Source: Phycisphaeraceae bacterium
GTDB taxonomy: Bacteria; Planctomycetota; Phycisphaerae; Phycisphaerales; UBA1924
Direction: 5' to 3'
Length of the DNA: 64,000 bases
NCBI GenBank assembly: GCA_020639155.1
Contig: JACKHF010000002.1
Coordinates: 434,001-498,000, forward strand
A program made the translations under genes and the position numbers. How positions within the stretch are numbered: the first letter of the stretch is position 1; every line of letters begins with the position of its first letter. Below the pieces are notes generated by a model. That model saw only the letters and a program-made list of their open reading frames with translations, ran no database searches and was not told the DNA's origin. Positions 41,895 through 49,748 of the stretch are shown piece by piece.

Positions 41895-43082
41895 ATGAGC
41901 AGCGCCACAGCCAATCCGTCCACCGTCGGCAAGGGGCTTGAGGGTGTCAGTGCGGGCGAAACCTCGATCTGCGCTGTTGATCAGACATCGCTTATCTACC
42001 GTGGCTACGAGATCGCGGATCTTGCGGCGCACGCCACCTTCGAGGAGGTTGCGTACCTTCTTCTCGTCGGTCACAAGCCGAACGCGAACGAACTCCGGTT
42101 TTTCAAGGATGAACTCGTTGCCAACCGTGCTGTCTCCCCGCAGGTCATCGCGTACCTGCGCGAGGTTGCTCCGATGCTGCGCAATGGGCCGGCTGTTCCA
42201 ATGGATGTGCTTCGAACCTGTGTGAGCATCATGGGCAACTACGACGCCGATGCGCAGGACAACTCACCGGAAGCCGAACTCCGCAAGGCAAAGCGTCTGC
42301 TCGCACAGATTCCAACCGCGATCGGGCACATGCAGCGTCTTGTTGACAAGAAGGAACTCGTCTCACCCGATATCGGCGGCGATGCGCACCTCTCGCACGC
42401 GGGCAATCTGCTCTATCTGATGACTGGCGAGAAGCCGAGCGATGAGTTTGCACGCGTGATCGATGTCTCGCTCATCCTGTACGCTGAGCACGACTTCAAC
42501 GCATCCACCTTCACCTCGCGCATCATCGCGTCCACCCTCGGCGACATGCACAGCGCTGTCACTGGTGCCATCGGCGCGCTCAAGGGCCCGCTCCACGGTG
42601 GTGCGAATGAGGCAGCGATGGACATGCTCAAGGAGATGATGCACGACATGAAGGGAGACATCACGCCAGCGAACGTCCAGGCGTGGATGGACAAAGCCTT
42701 TGCAGAGAAGCGCAAGCTCATGGGATTCGGGCATCGCGTGTACAAGAACGGCGATCACCGTGCCCCCATCCTCCACGGGCTGGGTCGCAATATCGCTGCG
42801 AAGGACACGAAGAACCCCGACGGGTATTCCGCAACAAAGTGGTTCGAGCTTGGCGAGATGGTCCAGAAGATCATGCTCGAACAGAAGAACATCCATCCGA
42901 ACGTCGACTTCCCGTGCGGTCTGACGTACTTCACGATGGGAATCCCGGTGCCGCAATACACGCCGATCTTTGTTGCATCGCGCGTCTCAGGATGGGCAGC
43001 GCACATCATGGAGCAGCACCAGAACAACCGGCTCATCCGTCCGCGGGCGGACTACACGGGTGAGCCGCTGCGGAAGTGGTAG
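41895..43082 (+). CDS. gltA: Citrate synthase
   Basis: 395 residues from ATG 41895 with CGGAGA 10 nt upstream. It has the short (type I-like, about 370-390 residue) form. Catalytic residues in order: His in PLHGGANE (about 233), His in FGHRVYK (about 282) and Asp in NVDFPCG (about 337). N-terminal GLEGVSAGETSICAVD and LIYRGYEIADLA are typical. It condenses acetyl-CoA and oxaloacetate at the entry to the TCA cycle; a 2-methylcitrate synthase activity cannot be excluded. A clear terminator follows. Confidence 0.95.
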   Translation: MSSATANPSTVGKGLEGVSAGETSICAVDQTSLIYRGYEIADLAAHATFEEVAYLLLVGHKPNANELRFFKDELVANRAVSPQVIAYLREVAPMLRNGPAVPMDVLRTCVSIMGNYDADAQDNSPEAELRKAKRLLAQIPTAIGHMQRLVDKKELVSPDIGGDAHLSHAGNLLYLMTGEKPSDEFARVIDVSLILYAEHDFNASTFTSRIIASTLGDMHSAVTGAIGALKGPLHGGANEAAMDMLKEMMHDMKGDITPANVQAWMDKAFAEKRKLMGFGHRVYKNGDHRAPILHGLGRNIAAKDTKNPDGYSATKWFELGEMVQKIMLEQKNIHPNVDFPCGLTYFTMGIPVPQYTPIFVASRVSGWAAHIMEQHQNNRLIRPRADYTGEPLRKW

Positions 43083-43114
43083 TGGAATCCAAAGCAGTCA
43101 TGCAGATTCACAAG

Positions 43115-43141
43115 CCCGATGCAGAATGCGTCGGGTTTTTT
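43115..43141 (+). terminator. Intrinsic terminator of citrate synthase gene
   Basis: CCCGATGCA (43115-43123) pairs with TGCGTCGGG (43127-43135, one G-T) around a 3-nt loop, followed by six T. Confidence 0.88.
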
Positions 43142-43175
43142 GAGTTTGTCGTAGTCGTAGTTCACTCAAATAGTG

Positions 43176-43365
43176 TTATGGACAACCATTTGCATATGCA
43201 TTTCCGAAGCAGATGTAATCAAACAAGTTTAGTTGGCCGTTTGTATCGCAGTCTGCATAGCAGCGATTAATATCAAACACGTATACTGATCCGGAATCGA
43301 CTCCGTTATCATCATCGTGTGGAACTCCAACAACAACAACTCCATTAAAGATTGCTATCGCAAAT
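43176..43365 (-). pseudogene. 3' remnant of an FG-GAP repeat / GC-type dockerin gene
   Basis: On the minus strand, right after the aminotransferase stop at 43366, the sequence reads on as FAIAIFNGVVVVGVPHDDD, then SGSVYVFDINRCYADCDTNG and FDYICFGNAYANGCP before a TAA. This is the end of the last FG-GAP repeat (VVVG-P-DDD...GSVYVF) plus a single dockerin repeat; an intact module has two. No start codon, signal peptide or earlier repeats exist, since the aminotransferase gene occupies the upstream side. A deletion or gene replacement fused the two loci. It is not expected to be translated. Confidence 0.75.
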
Positions 43366-44829
43366 TTACACCCCAGCAATCCTCGCCAGCCCCTTCTCGA
43401 CGCACGCAAAGACGCGCGGCCAGTCGGCCTCGTTCATCACGCCCAGCGGCGGGAGCATGCGCACGTGGTATGGACCGTGGCCGCAGTAGAACACGATCAC
43501 ACCCTCGTCAAAGCACGCTTTGCACGCCTTGATGACCTTCTCCTTGTCGCCTCCGAACGGCGTGAATCGCATCATGCCGCCAGTCCCGGATGCGAAGCTG
43601 ACGACATCGTCGGTCTTTGGGAACCAGTCGGGGTGCTTTGCTGCAAGGGCATCGACGTGCTTGCGGAACAGCGCGTGGTGTTTCGCGTTTGTCCCGTTTG
43701 AGCCGTAGTAGTTTCCGTCGCGAAGGCGCTCGATGATCTGCTGGCCAACGCGAAATGACGCACCCTCACCGGTGAATGTACCCGAGAGCAAGCCGGGCTT
43801 GGGGTTGTACTGCGGTGTGAAGAGCGTTGCGCAGGCCTGTGTCATCTTGCCGACACAGAACACGTCGACGTACTTGCCCAGATCGAGCGCGTCGTACGCG
43901 AACATGGACTCGGTGCGACCCCATGACTGGATCTCGTCGTCCCAGACGGCGATGCCGTTGGCCTTGCACATCTCCATCAGACGCACAAAGAACTCGCGCG
44001 GAGCAACATTAAAACCACCCTCGCCCTGCACGAGTTCGAAGATGAAGCATGCGTGCTGCCCCGGGTACCGGTCGATGTACTCCTGCAACTGTGCTGCGAT
44101 GTTGTTGATGTGCTTGTCCTGGCCGATGCGCTTGGCTTCTGCCTCGTCGTAGAACGGCATGTAATCCACGAGTGTTGAGAGCGGGATGCCCTGGCGATAC
44201 GCCGGGCCGTCGCCGATCTGCGCCATGGTGACGCTGCGTCCCATGAAGCAGTTTCGAAACGCGATGACGCGCGACGCGGGCGCGTGCTTCTGGTAGCAGA
44301 TCTTCAGTGCATTCTCGTTGGACATCGCGCCGGATGTCGAGATGAATCCGTGCTGGAGATTCGATCCCTTCTTCGCTTCTGCGATGAGGACGTCGAGGAA
44401 CTCGTACGCGCTATTGCCGCCCTGCAGGTTGCCGTGCTTGAGTGTGTCCTCAAGCGAGCCGACGAGCGCCGCGCGGATCAGCCCAGGTTCTGAATGACCG
44501 AAGAAATGAACGCCGATCCCGCAGATCATGTCCCACATGACTCTGCCGTCAGCGAGTTCCACGAGTGCGCCGTTGCCGATGCCCGATCCGAGATACGGGT
44601 AGTACATGCCACGCCCGCGCAGGTCGCCAGCGTGCTTGAGCAGCGCCTCGTACTCGACCTTCAGATCGTCGTGGGCTGGACGGATGTCGGTGATTTGTGC
44701 GCTGGCCTTTTTTACCTCTTCCACGATCGCGTCGATGGACGCGTTCACTGCGGGATTGCTGGCAAACGCAGCGCCGATGGTGCTGGCAGCGGTGGCGGCG
44801 GGGGAGTAGCAGATGTGGGCGGCTGGCAT
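43366..44829 (-). CDS. Class III (PLP-dependent) aminotransferase
   Basis: 487 residues. Fold-type I, class III motifs: HFFGHSEPGLIRAAL near 110, GAMSNENALKICY (about 180), FELVQGEGGFNVAP, WDDEIQSWGRTESMFA with the cofactor-binding Asp (about 300) and the PLP Lys in FCVGKMTQA (about 326). Substrate is not clear from sequence; acetylornithine, 4-aminobutyrate or lysine-type enzymes share these motifs. Its stop abuts the dockerin remnant, so the end of the protein may have been affected by that junction, although the C terminus looks complete. Confidence 0.9.
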   Translation of the reverse strand: MPAAHICYSPAATAASTIGAAFASNPAVNASIDAIVEEVKKASAQITDIRPAHDDLKVEYEALLKHAGDLRGRGMYYPYLGSGIGNGALVELADGRVMWDMICGIGVHFFGHSEPGLIRAALVGSLEDTLKHGNLQGGNSAYEFLDVLIAEAKKGSNLQHGFISTSGAMSNENALKICYQKHAPASRVIAFRNCFMGRSVTMAQIGDGPAYRQGIPLSTLVDYMPFYDEAEAKRIGQDKHINNIAAQLQEYIDRYPGQHACFIFELVQGEGGFNVAPREFFVRLMEMCKANGIAVWDDEIQSWGRTESMFAYDALDLGKYVDVFCVGKMTQACATLFTPQYNPKPGLLSGTFTGEGASFRVGQQIIERLRDGNYYGSNGTNAKHHALFRKHVDALAAKHPDWFPKTDDVVSFASGTGGMMRFTPFGGDKEKVIKACKACFDEGVIVFYCGHGPYHVRMLPPLGVMNEADWPRVFACVEKGLARIAGV

Positions 44830-45032
44830 GGGACACTCCTGAAAACCGGGTTGCGACGGGCAAGGGTAGCCTCGATGTGCACTGTGTCGGCGAAATGACG
44901 GGATTTGCTGGAATCCCGCGAGCGATAAGTGCTGCGGTTTCTGGTCTTAGAAGTGTCGGGTGGGTTCTTGTGTGTAGTACAGTTGCCCAATGATTTCGCA
45001 GACGGACGCAGCGATTACGTGAAAGCAGCACC

Positions 45033-45497
45033 ATGACAAAGCCGCTCACAATCACAGTTCATGCCACAACACAAACGAACCCCGGTGTGTTGTGTAACAA
45101 CATCATCGACATGGAGCAGTGGAAGTCGTTTACAGGCTGGGGACCTTTGCCGGGAATCAGCAACGCATCGTTCGAGCTTAGAACGGACGAGATCGTCGGA
45201 TCACGCATCCGTGCGCACAATACCGACGGCTCCACGCACATTGAGACGATCACCGTGTGGGATCCAAAGCGATGCATCGAACTGACAATGGGTGAGTTTC
45301 CGAAGCCGCTGTCCAGGCTGGCAACTTCGTTCACCGAGCGATGGACCTTCTCGCCGCTGAATGATCCAGCAGCCGGATGGAACGCAACAAGAACACTTGA
45401 GATGCATCCACGATCGGGATTGACAAGGGTGCTGCTGATCCCGATCGCGTTCATGATGAAGCGGGCGCTGGTGCGTCACAACCGTACTGTGCTATAA
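45033..45497 (+). CDS. SRPBCC-family (START/Bet v1-like) protein
   Basis: 154 residues. The pattern of a helix-grip fold is visible: N-terminal strand ITVHATTQTNP, NNIIDMEQWKSFTGWGPLPGI, DEIVGSRIRAHNTDGSTHIETITVWDP (blocks) and a final helix. These polyketide cyclase/dehydrase-like proteins bind small hydrophobic ligands; no ligand can be named. Monocistronic and convergent with the DinB gene, 27 nt apart. Confidence 0.8.
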   Translation: MTKPLTITVHATTQTNPGVLCNNIIDMEQWKSFTGWGPLPGISNASFELRTDEIVGSRIRAHNTDGSTHIETITVWDPKRCIELTMGEFPKPLSRLATSFTERWTFSPLNDPAAGWNATRTLEMHPRSGLTRVLLIPIAFMMKRALVRHNRTVL

Positions 45498-45524
45498 CGG
45501 AGAGTCCTGAAGCAACCGCTGCAA

Positions 45525-45998
45525 TTATTCGATTGCGTCGAGTCCCTGCATTGCCCTGAGCAGATTGATCTGTCCGAAGTGGTATGCATCGTGCGGAAGA
45601 AACCAGAGCAGTGGTTCGTTGTCGTCGTTCCCGCTCCGGAACCGATTGCGGATGTGTTCCTGAGTGACGGCAAGTCTGTTCCGAGCCTCGTCCCACGCGT
45701 GCTGCGAGACATCGGTGATTGCGGGCCAGATGTGCGCGGGAAGATCGTGCTTGGGTGTGGTCGGCTGGCCATCGATCCGTCTGAGCCATTCCTCACGCCA
45801 GAAGCACATGTGCAGCACATGCTGCCAGATGCTCTTACGTCCCGAGGCTGGTGTCCACGAGGCCTGCTCAGGCGTTAATGTGGCTATCGAGGCGTTCCAT
45901 CCAGCAGCCCACAGCCCGTCGTCCCACGCCTGTTCCCACCAGAACGCAGCCAGATCGCGTGCCGAACTCGAAAGAAGATTCTTTTCTTCTGTTCCCAT
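45525..45998 (-). CDS. DinB-like protein
   Basis: 157 residues, a DinB-superfamily four-helix bundle: ASWTPASGRKSIWQHVLHMCFWREEW (first metal His pair about 58-62) and LLWFLPHDAYHFGQINLLRAMQG (His about 138 and 142). The mobile element is inserted 17 nt upstream of its start codon, inside its promoter region, so expression may be altered. Confidence 0.87.
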   Translation of the reverse strand: MGTEEKNLLSSSARDLAAFWWEQAWDDGLWAAGWNASIATLTPEQASWTPASGRKSIWQHVLHMCFWREEWLRRIDGQPTTPKHDLPAHIWPAITDVSQHAWDEARNRLAVTQEHIRNRFRSGNDDNEPLLWFLPHDAYHFGQINLLRAMQGLDAIE

Positions 45999-46014
45999 GT
46001 GGGACTGTATGGAA

Positions 46015-46022
46015 CAAATCCA
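46015..46022. repeat. Target-site duplication, left
   Basis: CAAATCCA immediately outside the left inverted repeat; an identical octamer lies immediately outside the right one (49121-49128). Confidence 0.9.
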
Positions 46023-46041
46023 GGTAGTGGGTCAGTTTGAA
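46023..46041 (+). repeat. Left terminal inverted repeat
   Basis: GGTAGTGGGTCAGTTTGAA, identical over 19 of 19 positions to the reverse complement of 49102-49120; the match stops on both sides. Confidence 0.93.
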
Positions 46042-46098
46042 ATCCGGAATTCCGACCCTCGTTTGGACTGACCATCACGCCCACCGTATCGTAACGGG

Positions 46099-46356
46099 AT
46101 GCCAGAGCGATCAAGCAACGACGACAAGAAGCCAGCCTCCCCCAAGCGGGAGAAGTCTGGCGGTATCGACGTAAACAAGATCGCGGCGAGAATACTCAAA
46201 CAGGCTACGGGCGAGGGGGCAGAGGACGACGGCAAAGACCCTGCGGCTGTTGAACTTGGTCGCAAAGGCGGAAAAGCCCGGGCGGCTAAGCAATCATCTG
46301 AACAGCGCCGCGAAAGTGCCCGAAATGCATCGAACGCTCGCCGCAACAAAGACTAG
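46099..46356 (+). CDS. Small basic GRKGG-motif protein (transposon passenger)
   Basis: 85 residues, highly charged. The C-terminal half reads AAVELGRKGGKARAAKQSSEQRRESARNASNARR, a motif (ELGRKGGKARA...) found in many small uncharacterised proteins and reminiscent of KGG/histone-H1-like repeats that bind nucleic acid. The N-terminal half is Lys/Asp/Glu-rich and probably disordered. It is the first gene inside the left end of the element. Its TAG stop shares CTAG with the stop of the convergent XRE-ImmA gene. DNA binding is an inference. Confidence 0.65.
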   Translation: MPERSSNDDKKPASPKREKSGGIDVNKIAARILKQATGEGAEDDGKDPAAVELGRKGGKARAAKQSSEQRRESARNASNARRNKD

Positions 46357-47417
46357 CCTTCTTGTGCAAACGGCAAATACTCGGTGAGCCTAAGCATTGG
46401 CGGGACTGGAATGCTTCCAATCTCGTCAGTATACAAAAGCCTGTACATTTCTGTGTCGTCCATTTCCATCTTGTCCTTATGGAGACGTACAAGTGCGTCG
46501 AATGCTTCTGGTACTTCCTTCTCAATGGGGAGAGGCTCCACCGCTCTCATGTTTGTAGCGTTCATCTTTGTATAGAATCGACGCTGCTGATCTTGGCTGA
46601 TGATTCCAAGCTGAAGCGCGCGTTGTATGAGTGCGGCTGCTGATACTCGCCATGTGGCCTTTAGCCGAAGCGCAGTGTTTAGATCGAAGTTGCGAAGGTC
46701 TGAACGAATCTCCGATCTTGGCATAAGAAGTTCGCTTGCAAAGACATCTGCTTCTTGGTCTGCGTTCTCAGACACAGACGTGAAGTGCATCACAAGATGT
46801 CCTATTTCATGCGCAAGACTAAATATCAAGCGTTCTCCGGAAGATTCCGAGTTCAGAAACAGCAATGGAGGTTCGCCGGGCAGTCGTATGTTTGTGCCAT
46901 CAATCTGGTTTGTACCAAAGTCACAATGAAAAACAATTGCACCGGCGCGCTCAGCAATACGCGTCAGGTTCCGTATTGGCCCCGACGGGATTCTCAGAAT
47001 CTTTCGCACTTCTTGTGCGACAACTTCTGGACGACCACCAACTTCGTCAACAGGAATGTGCGGGAACATGTCTGGTGCTAGAACCTCAGATGATCGAAGC
47101 AGTCGCTTTACCTGAAGGCGACGGATGTTTGCGTTTGCCTGAGCCTGCCTCTTTAGAGCGGCAGGAACTCGTTTTCTACTTCTATAAAGGAAGTCGCCAC
47201 CAATTCCGTATATAGACTCGTGCTGGTAGAACAACGATGTGTCATAGCGCAAAACCCTTCCGATGTCGCGTACGACTTGTTCTGGCACTGCAACACTGCC
47301 GATTTCATATTTCGACACTGAAGCCTGCGATACACCGAGCGCAGAAGCCAGATCGTTCTGGCTCCAGCCACGCGACTCGCGGGCAAGTGCGATCATCTCT
47401 CCATTGACCGCTGTCAT
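46353..47417 (-). CDS. XRE-type HTH fused to ImmA/IrrE metallopeptidase (transposon passenger)
   Basis: 354 residues. GAAGAGG lies 7 nt before ATG 47417. Residues 5-60 are a lambda-repressor-type helix-turn-helix (IALARESRGWSQNDLASALGVSQASVSKYEIG). Residues about 150-260 are an ImmA/IrrE (COG2856) zinc metallopeptidase with the motif LAHEIGHLVMH. In ICEBs1 ImmA cleaves the ImmR repressor, and in Deinococcus IrrE/PprI triggers the damage response; here sensor and DNA-binding domain are in one chain. It follows its partner gene by 17 nt. It probably controls the element or acts with the partner as a two-gene module. Confidence 0.9.
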   Translation of the reverse strand: MTAVNGEMIALARESRGWSQNDLASALGVSQASVSKYEIGSVAVPEQVVRDIGRVLRYDTSLFYQHESIYGIGGDFLYRSRKRVPAALKRQAQANANIRRLQVKRLLRSSEVLAPDMFPHIPVDEVGGRPEVVAQEVRKILRIPSGPIRNLTRIAERAGAIVFHCDFGTNQIDGTNIRLPGEPPLLFLNSESSGERLIFSLAHEIGHLVMHFTSVSENADQEADVFASELLMPRSEIRSDLRNFDLNTALRLKATWRVSAAALIQRALQLGIISQDQQRRFYTKMNATNMRAVEPLPIEKEVPEAFDALVRLHKDKMEMDDTEMYRLLYTDEIGSIPVPPMLRLTEYLPFAQEG

Positions 47418-47434
47418 GTTGTAACCTCTTCGTT

Positions 47435-48109
47435 TTACGCTATTTTGGGAACAAGTCTCTGAAGTCTTTCAAAATCGCTGACTCGTTCTCTGATTCTCAA
47501 CTGCATCTCATCGTCGATGGACCCTGACCGCTGTGGTCGTTCGTATTCACGAACCACACGGATCAGTTCACTGCCCTCAAGTCGTTCTCGTATCAGAACG
47601 ATGCGGCCAATCCACCATTGTGCGACGCCAGCTTCTGTGTAGTCATCTTCCACCGTGTAGGCGAGCGTGACCATCGGACAATCCGTTCCATTTTCATCAA
47701 CTTCGTCATCACCACCAAACAAACGCGGCTGCGTACAGATGTGCCCACTGGATTGAATATCGAATGATCGTTTGGTGCTGTTACGACGCACTCCATCACC
47801 GTTGTACCGAGCCCACCGAATTGCAACGGGCACTTCGCCGGTACTCAACACCATGTAGTCTAGTCCACGTCCGTCGGGCTCTTCACAAATAGTCAGTGCG
47901 GGCATGCCGGCTGCATCAACAAGGTTTGTAAAGTGCCGCCGTCCCGTTGCGTGCATCAAGTTTGCTCGCTCGGTTTTCTTCAGAGAACCGGAGAACGGCA
48001 GACATGCTCGAACATCTCGCATGCTCATTTCCAGCGCGAGCGCGAATGCGGGATACCAAGGTTCCGTCACGCAAACGATTTCTCTGTCGTCAATTGGCCT
48101 GTGCATCAT
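47435..48109 (-). CDS. Unknown protein paired with XRE-ImmA (transposon passenger)
   Basis: 224 residues from ATG 48109 (ATG 48106 adjacent); the much longer upstream frame is antisense to the transposase and rejected. It starts MMHRPIDDREIVCVTEPWYPAFALAL and has EEPDGRGLDYMVLSTGEVPVAIRWARYNGDG, a patch of Asp/Glu (GGDDEVDENGTD) and a C-terminal RIRERVSDFERLQRL helix. Cytoplasmic, no membrane segment. No family recognised. The tight spacing to an ImmA/IrrE gene suggests a toxin/antitoxin-like or substrate/protease pair, which is unproven. Confidence 0.75.
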   Translation of the reverse strand: MMHRPIDDREIVCVTEPWYPAFALALEMSMRDVRACLPFSGSLKKTERANLMHATGRRHFTNLVDAAGMPALTICEEPDGRGLDYMVLSTGEVPVAIRWARYNGDGVRRNSTKRSFDIQSSGHICTQPRLFGGDDEVDENGTDCPMVTLAYTVEDDYTEAGVAQWWIGRIVLIRERLEGSELIRVVREYERPQRSGSIDDEMQLRIRERVSDFERLQRLVPKIA

Positions 48110-48201
48110 GATCGCATATGGTAGCACACTATGTGCGCAAAAACAACCCAAAATATTCAAGATTTTATTCATCAAAATGGCCAAAAGTCGAAGCGGTTGG
48201 A

Positions 48202-48207
48202 TATAAT
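48202..48207 (+). promoter_or_regulatory. -10-like hexamer of the transposase gene
   Basis: TATAAT is 7 nt before ATG 48215, with no Shine-Dalgarno sequence between; a leaderless start is suggested. No convincing -35. Confidence 0.4.
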
Positions 48208-48214
48208 GGTCAGT

Positions 48215-49111
48215 ATGAATAAGCTTTCCACCGCTGATCGGGTCCGAATCGTGTCCGCACTGGTCGAGGGATGTTCGATCCGTGCGACCTCCCGAATGAC
48301 CGGCGTTGCCAAGGGAACGGTCCTGAAGCTTCTGACCGACCTCGGCCCGGTATGTGCTGCGTACCACGATGAGCATGTGGTGGGCCTCCAAGCCGAGCGC
48401 GTCCAGTGCGACGAACTGTGGGCGTTCTGCTACGCCAAGGACAAGAACCTTCCCGACCGGATGCGCGACGAGCCGGGCGTGGGGAGCATCTGGACATGGA
48501 CGGCGATTGACGCTGACAGCAAGCTGATTATCTCGTACCACGCTGGCAAGCGTGACTCCGAGGACGCCAAGACGTTCATGCTCGATCTTGCTGGCCGGAT
48601 CGTGAACCGCATCCAGCTTTCGACCGACGGGCACGCTGCGTACCTTGGCGCAGTTGCTGAGGCGTTCGGAAACAACGTGGACTACGCGCAGCTCGTGAAG
48701 ATTTACGGCGATGATCGCGGCACACAGGCCCGCTACAGCCCCGGCCAATGCATCGGCACACGCAAGATACCCGTGATGGGACAATCGAACGCTGTGGACG
48801 TTTGCACCAGCCACGTCGAGCGCAACAACCTCACGATTCGGATGCACATGCGCCGGTACACCCGTTTGACAAACGCATTCAGCAAGAAGCTCTACAACCT
48901 GCAATGCGCGATCTCGATTCACTTCATGTACTACAACTTCTGCCGTGTACATTCGTCGCTGCGAGTGACCCCGGCGATGGAGGCCGGGATCGCCGACCAT
49001 GTGTGGGACATCGAGGAACTTGTGGGCCTGTTGGAGCGTGTCGAGGCCGAACAGATCGAAGCGGGCGCGATGAAACGCGGTCCTTACAAGAAAAAGGCAG
49101 ATTCAAACTGA
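48215..49111 (+). CDS. IS1-family-like DDE transposase
   Basis: 298 residues from ATG 48215 (MNKLSTADRVRIVSALVEGC); ATG 48206 adds three residues. The N-terminal HTH (GCSIRATSRMTGVAKGTVLKLL) is followed by a DDE-type catalytic region: VQCDELWAFC (first Asp), STDGHAAY (second Asp) and SHVERNNLTIRM (Glu), then MYYNFCRVHSSLRVTPAMEAGI. All three acidic residues are present and there is no frameshift, so the enzyme should be active. It is a single frame, unlike the two-frame classical IS1. Its stop lies inside the right TIR. Confidence 0.92.
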   Translation: MNKLSTADRVRIVSALVEGCSIRATSRMTGVAKGTVLKLLTDLGPVCAAYHDEHVVGLQAERVQCDELWAFCYAKDKNLPDRMRDEPGVGSIWTWTAIDADSKLIISYHAGKRDSEDAKTFMLDLAGRIVNRIQLSTDGHAAYLGAVAEAFGNNVDYAQLVKIYGDDRGTQARYSPGQCIGTRKIPVMGQSNAVDVCTSHVERNNLTIRMHMRRYTRLTNAFSKKLYNLQCAISIHFMYYNFCRVHSSLRVTPAMEAGIADHVWDIEELVGLLERVEAEQIEAGAMKRGPYKKKADSN

Positions 49112-49120
49112 CCCACTACC
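49102..49120 (-). repeat. Right terminal inverted repeat
   Basis: TTCAAACTGACCCACTACC on the plus strand, the exact reverse complement of 46023-46041; it overlaps the transposase stop codon. Confidence 0.93.
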
Positions 49121-49128
49121 CAAATCCA
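49121..49128. repeat. Target-site duplication, right
   Basis: CAAATCCA, identical to 46015-46022. Confidence 0.9.
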
Positions 49129-49283
49129 CGGGGTGTATCGTTCTGCCCAAACCTGATTCGACCCGACCCGGTCGATTTCCACGGGGCTTTCCCGTCAGCA
49201 CAGACAGCGTTGCCTTTCTTTGCGAACATGTGTTCGCCCGGCTTCGCGACATTCACCACACATGCAGGACAAAGGAGATTACC

Positions 49284-49661
49284 ATGGCAGCACCTGTCGT
49301 TCACTTTGAGATCGGATGCAAGGACCTCGAAAAGACCCGTGATTTTTACTCGAAACTGCTCGGGTGGGAGTACGCCGAGGGCATGCCCAGCATGGCGATG
49401 GTCAACAACCTCGGTCCGTACGCCGAGAAGAAGACCGACGGCATCGGCGGACACATTCAGTCGCTGGGACATGAGCCGCACCAGTACGTCACGTTCTACG
49501 CGCTCGTGGACGACATCGAAGCAACGCTCGCAAAGTGCGAATCGCTCGGCGGGAGCACGCTCATCCCCAAGCAGGAAGTCCCGGGCATGGGTTGGTTCGC
49601 ATGGTTCAGAGATCCCGAGGGCAACTGCATCGGTCTGTGGAAAGCCATGCAGCAGGGATAA
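49284..49661 (+). CDS. VOC-family (glyoxalase/bleomycin-resistance fold) protein
   Basis: 125 residues; AAAGGAG at 8 nt supports ATG 49284. Two beta-alpha-beta-beta-beta modules: VVHFEIGCKDLEKTRDFYSKLLGWEY (first His/Glu metal ligands) and FYALVDDIEATLAKCESLGG...GWFAWFRDPEGNCIGLW (Glu ligand in DPEGN context). It is typical of hydroxylase-like VOC proteins of unknown substrate. The mobile element ends about 155 bp upstream. Confidence 0.9.
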   Translation: MAAPVVHFEIGCKDLEKTRDFYSKLLGWEYAEGMPSMAMVNNLGPYAEKKTDGIGGHIQSLGHEPHQYVTFYALVDDIEATLAKCESLGGSTLIPKQEVPGMGWFAWFRDPEGNCIGLWKAMQQG

Positions 49662-49709
49662 GAACACACTCCCTTCGATTCAGCACTGCTGAACTTCAGC
49701 ACACACATC

Positions 49710-49738
49710 AACCCGTGGCGGGAGTCGCGGGTTGTTTG
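49710..49738 (+). terminator. Probable terminator after VOC gene
   Basis: AACCCG (49710-49715) pairs with CGGGTT (49728-49733), followed by GTTTGTG. The T-run is poor. Confidence 0.5.
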
Positions 49739-49748
49739 TGTATGTGGC

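Larger units (their letters stand above)
46023..49120. mobile_element. IS1-like transposon with passenger genes (3.1 kb, intact ends)
   Basis: Bounded by perfect 19-bp inverted repeats GGTAGTGGGTCAGTTTGAA (46023-46041 and, inverted, 49102-49120) and by an 8-bp duplication of CAAATCCA. It carries an IS1-family-like transposase at the right end and three genes unrelated to transposition: a small basic protein, an XRE-ImmA/IrrE protein and an unknown partner. IS1 elements are normally under 1 kb, so the 2.1 kb passenger block is notable; the related IS1595 group is known for passengers and 8-bp duplications. The element sits between a DinB gene and a VOC gene and breaks no coding sequence. Exact duplication and perfect TIRs point to recent insertion. 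Confidence 0.93.

Noticed and set aside
43176..43409. Treating the dockerin tail as an intact 77-residue gene
   Set aside because: A start inside the aminotransferase coding region would be needed and there is no signal peptide; the content is the end of a longer gene.
48110..49000. Upstream extension of the transposon partner gene on the minus strand
   Set aside because: It is antisense to the transposase; the family-like protein starts at ATG 48109.
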